Of a DNA stretch of 50,185 nucleotides, positions 34,001 to 42,096 are shown one piece after another. The position numbers and the translations under genes were made by a program. The stretch's first letter is position 1; the number at the start of each line of letters is the position of its first letter. The stretch covers positions 1 to 50,185 of IMG/VR virus record IMGVR_UViG_3300028299_000324. The stretch is one strand, 5' to 3'. The notes under the pieces were generated by a model. It worked only from the letters and a program-made list of their open reading frames with translations. It had not been told where the DNA came from and ran no database searches. This DNA comes from a virus.

Positions 34001-37000
34001 GGATTGAATTCTGATCCAAGCACAGACGCAAATTATACATCAATTGATTATTGTTGGTATTGTGTTGCTGACGGAACCACAAGAATTTATGAAAGCGGCG
34101 TCAATAAAGGAACTTTTGCTACTTACACGGCTGGGTCAGACCTCACAATTAAATATGATAATAACACCATTACATATTATATTAATGGTGTCTGACAAAA
34201 AACAACAGATGTAGATGCAGACTTAAAATTTTATCTTGATTCTTCTTTTAGTACTTTAGGAACAAATATTACTCAGTCTTTGCAATTTGGCCCAATGGGG
34301 GCATTAGGTCCGCAGGGACCAACAGGAGATCCAGGTATAGATGGCGACGGCGGACAATACACCAAATATGTCTTTAAAAGAGCAGAAACCATACCAACTA
34401 AACCTGCCGATGGACAGGGTGGATCTTACAATACTCCTACAGAGCCCACGACGCCCGCTGGTTGGTTTTGATCAATGCCCGCTGATGACGGAACTACCGG
34501 CTGAATGTCATACGCAGTATATACTGACCCGGACGGACCAAGTAATTGATCCACTGCAGTAAAGATTACTGGTGAGGATGGTTTAGACAGTGTAAATGTG
34601 TTTTATCTGCGTCCAGAATCTGGCACAGCTATAAAAAATAGTACTGGAACTTTAGCAGTACGCGCTATCAGAGTCACACCCCAAGGTGAAGTAAATTTAA
34701 TAAATCCAAATGATGAAGGGCTGTACATATATACCCCCACTTCTGTAAATAAAGGAGTGTATTGGTCCGGCATTACGGCAACTGATATAGATAATAGTCT
34801 TGTTCTTACTTTGAGAAATGCAGCAGGAACAGTAATAGCAGACAGCATAACTTTAGTTGATATTACAGACGGCGATGATGTAAATATAGGATACATTGAA
34901 TCTGACCCAGCATTATCTTGGTCTAGATTACCAAATGGTGGGGCATGAACTCCTTCAAATATGACAACAACATTAACATCTTATTTTTATCGCAGCGGAA
35001 CACAAATAGCTTCTTATGCCCGTAATGTTGTGAATAACGGCAGCGGGGTTTTAACATCCACAGCCGGTACTTCCGGAGCTACCTCTTGCACTATTGTGGG
35101 AAATAATACTGCAGCTATAACTTTGAAATTTTTTTATAATGATCCAGATCCTTCACATAACGACGTTTTAATTGCTGAAACCGTAACGTCAGTAGTAGGT
35201 GGAAATGATGGTAGTAATGGTACTAATGGATACGGCGGACCTTTTGTTTCGCACGTATTCGTGCGATCGGCGACGACCCCCGACCCACCAACAAATCCGG
35301 CCGGTACATATGCTGCTCCCGTTGCTCCGCTTACACCTATTACGTGATATGATGCGCCACCAGCAGGCTCAAATCCTTTGTATATGAGTACAAATACTTA
35401 TGTGGACCCAACAGGTCCTGGATCGACATGAAGCACTCCATCATTAATTAGTGGTACAAGTGGTTTAAGTGGAACGAGCGGAACAAATGGTTTAAATGGC
35501 ACATCAGGATCGTCCGGCGCAGCTGGTGTTGCGTCCAGAGGTGTTTCTCTAACATCCACATTTCAAGCATTTTATTATAGATCTAATAACGCCATTGAAC
35601 CGATGGGGAATAATACCGCTACAATAACCGCAACTGCTGTAAATACAGTTGGAACTCTTTACTACCAATTTTATAAGTATATAAATGGTACAAACGGGCA
35701 GTCGATGCAACACACTACTTCCAATACATATTCTTATTCAGCACCTACTACATATACTGAAAACAGTGATATAATTGAAGTGCATCTTAGAGAAGGATCC
35801 ACAACTAATCCTATCTTAGCTCGCGATATTATGTCTCTTAATAAATTGAAACAGGGCGCAAATACGGTTTCGGTCAGCATGAGTAATGAAACACATTCTC
35901 TTCCAGCTGCAAATGATGGCACAGTTTTAAGTTATGCAAATTCCGGAACTGAATTTAAAGCTTGAATAGGTAACCTGCCTGTTCCATTTAGTGCAACTTT
36001 AGCAGCTTCACCTTCTTTTAATGTAACTGCTGCCGGAACATTAATTACTCCAGGAACAAAAGGAAATAGTACCTATATTTGTACTTATGGAACTGCTGGC
36101 GGGGTAGCTGCAGGATCAAATGCTGGTGTATATATTACTTTTACAATAGATGTAAAAGACAATAATGGCGACACACTTTCACCAGCAATTACACGCATAC
36201 AATCTTTTTCTAAATCGCCTCAAGGGACTACCGGTCCTACAGGTATTCAAGGTGTCCCCGGGGATGGAGGACAATATACAAGATATTATTTCCGACGAAG
36301 AGCAACAGCTGGATCTGCCCCCAATGCTGGTGGAGGTACCTACGACGTGCCAGCTGCTCCAACATTGACACCTACTCCTGACGGTACTTGATATTTATCA
36401 ATGCCTACTGATAATGGACTTCCTGGATGAATGACGGCGTGTGTATACTTAGATACTACTCCCGCACAACAAGGTTGAAGCATCCCAGTTCAAATAACTG
36501 GTGAAGACGGAGCAAGCGGAACATCCGGCACTACTGGCGCTGCAGGTACGAGGGGTTCTGTTCGTGTTACAGGAACAACTACTATTACAGGATGGTCTGG
36601 TAATTTTACGGGATCAAATACTCGTGCCGATCAAGTGATGACGGCAGAAGGACTTAGTCCCATAAAACAACATAGAGATTCTGTAGAACTTTCAAAAGAT
36701 AATGTAGGGTCGTGGTTTGGTTTTTGAAATGCAAATCTCGCTACTCCCGCTTGACAAGAATATTATCTATATGTTCCAGGAAGCATGGTTGTTGATGGTA
36801 CAATTACTGCTACAGCGCTGGATGCAGATAGTATTTTTTCTCAGTCATATGCAATGGGCACTACGGGAAATATAAAAACAACGGGAAAAGGCTGGTGAAG
36901 TAGCACTCCTGGTATTATTCTAGGATATGACTCAGGTGGTTGGCGTTTTGAATTAGCATCGAATGGCACTAATTACATGAGATGAGATGGCCAAAACGTT

Positions 37001-38098
37001 TTTATTGTAAAAGATAATAACACTATGCTTGATACCAGTACTAAAATTGTAGATGCAAACAACGTAGGACGAACTGTTTTTTCTTCTGGTAAAATATGAA
37101 CAATTGGAAATGGTGACAGTACAAGATATTTACTAGAAGACACTACCTCAGGTTATAATGCACTGCATCAAGGAAAGATTCCTTTTATGCCCGTAGTCGG
37201 GGAAAAATATTTAGTCACTGTTTTTGCGGCGTTTATAAATGGCTATGGAAATGTATCAACAAACGCGGCAGTTAGCGCGCGCGCTAGATTTGCTACCAGT
37301 TATCGAACCATTGATAATGATGTTTCTTATAATACAGTATATAAAACAGATATAGATCAAAACGGTCTTGGGGGATCCGCTGTTTCAGTATTTGGGCGCG
37401 GCGATTATACCTACAGAGCGGGGTGTTTTATAGGAACGGCTCAAGTCACCCTAAGTAATGGTAAACTACAACTTATTAAAAATTTAAAAGAAGGCGACGA
37501 AGTAAAAACACAATTTGGTACATCAAAAATCGAAGCAATTCTTTTACCTAAATTAGGATTAAGAGCACTTTACTCTTTTAACAACGGTCCATATTTTGTT
37601 ACGGCAGAACATCCTTTCTATACCAAAGATGGCTGAAAATGTTTAGACCCTGTCGGGTTAATAAAGGAAAATGAACAATGGCTGAACAAAATTTCCCTTT
37701 TACAAAAAGGTGACTTTATACAAACCGGTTCAGGACATATTGAATTAAAAACAATACATTCTATAGAAGCATGCCCAGATATGCAGCTATATAATTTATC
37801 ATTGACCTCTAAAACAGATAAAGCTTACTATATTAATGGACTTCTTACTCATAACAAGGGCACCACTGCCCAAGCTTATCCCGCTCTAATGCCCGGTGTG
37901 CATAAAATAGATATTTCATCATATACAAATATGCTATGTCATTTATATTACAGCTTATATTGGGATCCAAACTATCTTCCAGCTACTACTAGTGCCCCGA
38001 CCGTATATAATATATACAGTTACCTGTGTAGGGATCTATCAGCCACTTCATCAGAAACCGGTATTCATGTAAGTGGTCCCGGGCCAACAAACGTATAA
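30974..38098 (+). CDS. Giant tail fibre, C-terminal part with repeated modules and Hint domain
   Basis: About 2,370 residues with 31 in-frame TGAs, continuing the fibre after a single-base frame break near 31020; ATG 30974 is the earliest start if it is a separate gene. VLHIRVYYGPDDN follows on naturally from the end of the first part. The region about 32240-36530 contains at least two copies of a long module (AIKNxxxxELAV ... SLTLVDITDGDD ... NNTAAITL) and four copies of a shorter one (RSAT-P-P-GGTY--P ... PLYMS / GWMS ... ITGEDG), separated by collagen-like Gly-x-y runs such as GPQGPTGDPGIDGDGG. Near the C-terminus a Hint domain (37424-37855) interrupts the tip. The product is the likely host-recognition fibre. 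Confidence 0.65.
37424..37855 (+). other. Intein-like Hint domain (BIL type) in the fibre tip
   Basis: A 144-residue Hint domain without an endonuclease: starts with Cys1 in CFIGTAQVTLSNG, has KNLKEGDEV, block B TAEHPFYTKDGW (T-x-x-H), and ends YYINGLLTHN. The residue after the terminal Asn is Lys, not Cys, Ser or Thr, so standard splicing is not expected; bacterial intein-like domains with this ending cleave at one or both ends or ligate to other nucleophiles. It contains one TGA and one TGG Trp codon, so it is adapted to the recoded gene. Confidence 0.8.
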
Positions 38099-38104
38099 TT
38101 TTTA

Positions 38105-38133
38105 TTGCTTTTAAACTGAAAATTGCTTATATT
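38105..38133 (+). promoter_or_regulatory. Promoter of the TGA-free cassette
   Basis: -35 TTGCTT (38105-38110), 17-nt spacer beginning TTAAACTGAAAA, -10 TATATT (38128-38133). The spacer block matches that of the minus-strand exonuclease and glycosyltransferase promoters. The gene start is 25 bases downstream of the -10. Confidence 0.7.
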
Positions 38134-38158
38134 TAATTAAAACAAACCAGTTTAAAAC

Positions 38159-38410
38159 ATGCCATATATAGAAGATTTAAATTCCAAGATAGCAGAAGCT
38201 ACTACAGAGAATCAGGAACGACTAATTTTAGTTGAAAAGATTTCTAAAACTATAGTTGAAGAAGAGAAAAGCTTACGAGCTGTTCAAGAAGAATTTCTAG
38301 CAGTTCAACAACAAATAGAAGGATTAATTATTGCCCGCAATTTGTATATAGTTGAAAGCAAAAAATTATTAGAAGAAGTAAAAAAACCATCGAAAATAAA
38401 TGACAATTAA
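38159..38410 (+). CDS. Small coiled-coil protein, unknown
   Basis: An 83-residue, highly charged protein that is one long predicted coiled coil (TENQERLILVEKISKTIV to the C-terminus) with no membrane segment and no Trp. It opens a cassette under its own promoter. It overlaps the next gene by 11 bases. Placed just before a membrane-anchored coiled-coil protein and upstream of an amidase, it could be part of lysis control or a fibre chaperone, but nothing in it proves this. Confidence 0.6.
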   Translation: MPYIEDLNSKIAEATTENQERLILVEKISKTIVEEEKSLRAVQEEFLAVQQQIEGLIIARNLYIVESKKLLEEVKKPSKINDN

Positions 38411-38624
38411 TATAGGCCCTTCTTATAGACAGCCAGATGAAACTTACGAAAATTATTGTCCTCGTCGAAGAAAAGATAATAAGCTTTTAAAACATTATTT
38501 AAAAGGAAAGAATGTTTGGAATATGGCTCTTTATAGTACTTTTGCAGATAAAACAAAGCAAGAAAAAAAGAGAGCCAGACAAATTGAAAAGAAAATCAGA
38601 AAAAGTAAACATGGGAAAACTTAA
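38400..38624 (+). CDS. Small basic protein, unknown
   Basis: A 74-residue basic protein (PRRRKDNKLLKHYLKGK and a C-terminal Lys/Arg tail KKIRKSKHGK). Its single Trp is TGG. It overlaps both neighbours (11 bases before, 14 after), which suggests coupled translation. No family recognised; it may bind nucleic acid or membranes through its charge. Confidence 0.5.
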   Translation: MTINIGPSYRQPDETYENYCPRRRKDNKLLKHYLKGKNVWNMALYSTFADKTKQEKKRARQIEKKIRKSKHGKT

Positions 38625-39348
38625 CACATTTATAACAACCCATAAAATGGGATTTGGTGGCAGTATTATTGCTATTCTAGTAGTAGTAATCATAGGATTA
38701 AGTTTTTGGAGCAACTATCAAATTGGTCAACTAAGAAAAGATGTTGCTTTTTTTCAGAATGAAGCTGCTAAACGTGATGAGATTCACCAGATAGATTCAA
38801 CAACCATTAGCCGTTTAAGTCTCAAAGTCAGAGATATATCTTCTAATAATAATGACCTGCAGAACAGAATTAAATTACTGAATGGAACAATTAGAAGTCA
38901 AGCCAGTTTTATAGCAACACTCGCAGATAGCATTGCAAATATTAATACTCATGGAGATACCTTAATTACGGGAGGTCTTGTCCGTAGATTTGATGTAACT
39001 AAAAATGCCTTTACTTTAAAAGGTTGGTTTGAACTTCAAGAACCTTATAGTATTACCTTCGAACAACTTGCAGCTCAAATTGCACTTGAACTTAATATGG
39101 TTCAACTTCCTTCCGGTCAATGGGAAGCCTTCGTAGACACAAAGAACCCAAGTTTGCATGTTACAGACCTGATCACAAAGGTAAATCCGTATAGACCGCC
39201 GTGGTGGAAAAAATTTAATTTATCTGCTGGTATATATTTACAGGGAAATGAATTTGGTTTAGTAGGTGGTGTAGGATATGATAAGTTCATAGGTCTCATT
39301 GGGTATGATCCTAGAGGATATTTACTAGGCGTACAATATGTATTTTAA
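38611..39348 (+). CDS. Membrane-anchored coiled-coil protein, possible spanin-like
   Basis: A 245-residue protein starting at ATG 38611; a further upstream in-frame ATG at 38512 is rejected because it lies deep in the preceding gene. One membrane segment (about residues 16-35, GSIIAILVVVIIGLSFW) is followed by a coiled coil (40-100) and a beta-rich C-terminal domain with PYRPPWWKKFNLSAGIYL and a final GVQYVF. An N-terminal anchor, a long periplasmic coiled coil and an outer-membrane-like ending (alternating residues, terminal Phe) would fit an envelope-spanning lysis protein in a Gram-negative host. All Trp codons are TGG. The lysis role is inferred. Confidence 0.5.
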   Translation: MGKLNTFITTHKMGFGGSIIAILVVVIIGLSFWSNYQIGQLRKDVAFFQNEAAKRDEIHQIDSTTISRLSLKVRDISSNNNDLQNRIKLLNGTIRSQASFIATLADSIANINTHGDTLITGGLVRRFDVTKNAFTLKGWFELQEPYSITFEQLAAQIALELNMVQLPSGQWEAFVDTKNPSLHVTDLITKVNPYRPPWWKKFNLSAGIYLQGNEFGLVGGVGYDKFIGLIGYDPRGYLLGVQYVF

Positions 39349-39351
39349 ATA

Positions 39352-39380
39352 TTGCTTTTTTAATGATTAATCCTTATATT
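39352..39380 (+). promoter_or_regulatory. Promoter before the 39386 gene
   Basis: -35 TTGCTT (39352-39357), 17-nt spacer, -10 TATATT (39375-39380). The hexamers match the promoter at 38105. The GTG start lies 6 bases after the -10, again suggesting a leaderless or nearly leaderless mRNA. Confidence 0.6.
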
Positions 39381-39385
39381 TAGTT

Positions 39386-39562
39386 GTGGCGGATATTTCA
39401 ATACATATAGATCCAGTTTACGAATCCAAAAACTTTTCTGTTCAAGTGGATGACCATAAACAACAAAAAACTAAGATACTGAATGACACATATAGTTCTT
39501 ATGACAGGTGCATAAAAGCAGCCATGATTTATATAAATTTAATAAGGAAAAAAGATGAGTAA
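39386..39562 (+). CDS. Small hypothetical protein, GTG start
   Basis: A 58-residue reading frame: VADISIHIDPVYESKNFSV and onward to RKKDE, ending TAA at 39560. It follows its own promoter and overlaps the next ATG (39555) by 8 bases, an arrangement that supports a real gene although the start is a GTG. No Trp. No recognisable family. Confidence 0.5.
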   Translation: MADISIHIDPVYESKNFSVQVDDHKQQKTKILNDTYSSYDRCIKAAMIYINLIRKKDE

Positions 39563-39932
39563 AGCACAGAAATTAATAAATAAATATGCTTCAGCTATTC
39601 GTATTGATAAAATACGGTCTGGGTTGGCTAATAGAGAAGTACAACTAGCTTTTTTAAAAACTAAAAATAGAGGAATTGCTGCAACTAAATTACGAACGAA
39701 AACACGACAGCAATTAGAAACTATCCGAGAATTAGCAATAAAAAAAGGACCTGATAAACTAAATTTTTCTCTTCCTTTGCCTCTAACACAAAATACAGTT
39801 GCTAATGAAGCCCAAAAAGCACTTATAGACTGGCGAATATTTGCAGATAGAAGAGAATTACGCAAAGTTACTCCAAAACAAGCTTATCATTATTTAGGCG
39901 GTAATCATCATTTTCTTGATAAAAAAATATAG
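39555..39932 (+). CDS. Small basic hypothetical protein
   Basis: A 125-residue basic, helical protein (many Lys/Arg, for example KLRTKTRQQLETIRELAIKK) with a Pro-rich middle (LPLPLTQNT) and C-terminal YHYLGGNHHF. An AAGGA site lies before the ATG. Its single Trp is TGG. It ends 6 bases before the tRNA-like gene. Function unknown; it may bind RNA or DNA. The TGA-free state and the promoter upstream place it in the early-type cassette. Confidence 0.55.
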   Translation: MSKAQKLINKYASAIRIDKIRSGLANREVQLAFLKTKNRGIAATKLRTKTRQQLETIRELAIKKGPDKLNFSLPLPLTQNTVANEAQKALIDWRIFADRRELRKVTPKQAYHYLGGNHHFLDKKI

Positions 39933-39938
39933 TAATTT

Positions 39939-40033
39939 AGGTCCGAGGCCAGTTGGGTGGTAAGTGCTCTTCAAAAGCATCCCCGTTGGGTCCAAACCAA
40001 CGTGCGAGGGTTCAATTCCTTCCGGACCTGCCA
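39939..40033 (+). tRNA. tRNA-like gene, anticodon UCA (reads UGA), likely Trp
   Basis: Seven-bp acceptor stem AGGTCCG/CGGACCT, discriminator G (40030) and encoded CCA; T arm GAGGG-TTCAATT-CCTTC (40006-40022); anticodon arm GTGCT-CTTCAAA-AGCAT (39964-39980) with UCA at 39971-39973. A1-U72, G2-C71, G3-C70 and G73 are the bacterial tRNA-Trp identity elements. The D arm is weak (GCCA/TGGT, 6-nt loop) and a 25-nt variable region forms a 6-bp hairpin whose own loop GTCCAAA contains CCA, a Trp anticodon, at 39992-39994. So it is either a class-II-shaped tRNA(UCA) or a tRNA-Trp with an inserted hairpin. Either way it is unusual. Confidence 0.7.
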
Positions 40034-40055
40034 ACAATATAAACAATAAATAATT

Positions 40056-40664
40056 ATGTGAAAATATATCTCAAATATAATAAATACAGTTTTTGGTAGT
40101 AAAATATCCCCTGTAGTTGCGCCTGTAGAGCCAGTACAGACTTTTCAAATTATAAATATAACTGATCAGCTCCCATGACATCCTACGCGTAAATGAGCTA
40201 AAAGGGGTTTAGTACAAATAAAAAAAATTGTTGTACATCAGGCGTTGTCAACCTATACAAAAACTACAGTTCAAGGAATAAACAAATATCATATTACCCC
40301 TTCCTCTGATAATCATATTTCAGTAAACGGTGCACCGCATATTTGTTATCACTACTGCGTTATAGCTGATGGTACTGTTTATCAAACCAACTACCTCAGT
40401 AACGTTACATGACATGTTGCCGGACATAATACTAATTCTATAGGTATTATGTTATTAGGAGATTTTAATGGTCCAACATGAGTTGGTATTGATAAAAATC
40501 CGACACGAAATCAGCTCATGAGCTTAGAAAAGTTATTAAATCATTTAATAGCAGAGGAACAATTAAATATAACTATTCAGGACATATATGGTCATAAGGA
40601 TTTTGGAAAAGAAAATTGTCCAGGAATAGCAATAACACGATTTCTTGATGAGTATAAAAATTAA
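40056..40664 (+). CDS. N-acetylmuramoyl-L-alanine amidase (endolysin)
   Basis: A 202-residue Amidase_2/PGRP-type endolysin readable only if TGA is Trp. In-frame TGAs are codons 2, 41, 47, 119 and 142 (40059, 40176, 40194, 40410, 40479). Zinc ligands fit H61 (KKIVVHQ), H180 (YGHKD) and C188 (NCPG), with the T7-lysozyme spacing of 7 between the last two. Codon 119 is the W of the conserved W-H-x-x-G-H-N-T-N-S-I-G-I block, a good check that TGA encodes Trp. It cuts the Ala-muramic acid bond at lysis. It starts 23 bases after the tRNA. Because codon 2 is TGA, unsuppressed termination would stop synthesis at once. Confidence 0.88.
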
Positions 40665-40701
40665 TTAACAAACGGAGAGTGTGCTAAACACTATAAAATA
40701 A

Positions 40702-41787
40702 ATGAGAAAAATAACAAATACAGACCTAGATGTCGTGGATTTTGTACTCGAACCAGGTCTAATAAAATTATCAAAACTTATAGAAAATTTATCAGATGAG
40801 GCAAAGATTGCATATGTTCCGTCTTTTGAAGAGCAGCAAGCAGCAAACGAGAAAAATTTTGCTTTGGTATTATGAGACCCTGCCGAAGGGAAATTACATA
40901 AATATGCTCTTTATACACCTGAATTAACAGAACTTAATCTTGCTTTTTTAGCAGATTTAAAAAATGAATTACCGGAAGAAGCAGTAAAAATAGCTGCAAC
41001 TAATTTAACAGTTGCTGCTAAAAATTATAAGCTTCCAATTCCTGAAGCCTTACAAGAATATACTTCTGATAAATATATATACAACGTACTCGATGTGAGA
41101 GATATAAATAAAGTAGCATTTATAACTAAAACAGCTTTTAAAGAAACTGAACCAACCGCATTTGCTTGGGCAAAAGAAAAAAAATATCCTTTACATAATA
41201 AAATTAACATAAAAAAAGCAGCTGCTTATTTTGAAAAAGAACATTATAAGATGCCTATTGCAAAGAAGTCCGAGTTTTGTCAAAATGTAATAGATGCGGC
41301 AAATACTAATAATGTTCCTTTAGATAATACTGCAATACATAAATATGCCTCTTTTGACACCATTATAAATCCTGATTTTGTAGATCATATAAAAGTTCGA
41401 ATAAGTTATTTAAAGGATCACGAATCCGATAAGGGCTTCAAGGATACCTACACTGAGCTTATTAAAAGAGCCAGCACTCAGGGACAACAAGAAGTTGAAC
41501 AGATTATGCGCGATGTAGAAACTGCTGATATAACTTCTGGACTATTTAATAGTTATGGAAAAGGAATCGCAGATCCTTATGAAACTACTTTATCGGTTGT
41601 AAAAGTTGCAGAAAGAACTGTTGATGGAATGACTGTAAGCCTTGAACAACTACGAAATATCCCTGATGGTGAATTAACAGGTTTAGTTGGAAATGCAGGT
41701 ATATCTGAATTAAAAGCTGAAAATGGCTTAGATGTGTTTGCTGCGTTGCCAAGACCTGTACGTAAGGATATACTCGATCTACTATAA
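40702..41787 (+). CDS. Hypothetical protein, probable virion protein
   Basis: A 361-residue helical protein with a single in-frame TGA at 40873 (codon 58, LVLWDPAEG). It has no recognised domain. Charged helices, TAATG coupling to the next gene, and location in a block with portal suggest a virion or head-assembly protein. A short inverted repeat (AGTGT/ACACT) lies 15 bases before the ATG. Confidence 0.45.
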
Positions 41788-42095
41788 TGCTTGAAATGTG
41801 GCTTCTGTTAGGACTACTAGCAGTTTTCGTAATATTATATGGCATTAGGACTTTTAAACAAGAGATATACAATGCTATGAATTGCACTGACAAAGAAACA
41901 CACTTATTTGCCAAAGACCCTTTTAATGGTTATTCTAAAAGTCATTTAAAATGAAATACTTCTGAAATTCCAATAGAAAGTGCAAATTCTTTTACTAAAG
42001 CAAAAGCAACACGTTCTAGTATGACTTCACAAAAAGTAACTAGCAATATAAATGGACAGGCAGAATTAATAAAATTAAGAGAAATCAAAAAATAA
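41787..42095 (+). CDS. Small membrane protein, unknown
   Basis: A 102-residue protein with an N-terminal membrane helix (LLGLLAVFVILYGI) and a short soluble tail. One in-frame TGA at 41952 (codon 56). It is coupled to the upstream gene by TAATG and ends 1 base before the actin-like gene. A holin is conceivable given the nearby amidase, but one membrane segment and a long polar tail do not prove it. Confidence 0.5.
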
Positions 42096-42096
42096 T

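Noticed and set aside
38512-38610. Upstream ATG (38512) for the membrane protein
   Set aside because: It would overlap the preceding gene by over 110 bases and put a basic stretch before the membrane segment; ATG 38611 gives a normal N-terminal anchor.
40056-40664. TGA as glycine (code 25) or serine
   Set aside because: The conserved W before H in the amidase and the TGA/TGG match between paralogs support Trp; Ser was considered because of the long variable arm of the tRNA but does not fit these sites.
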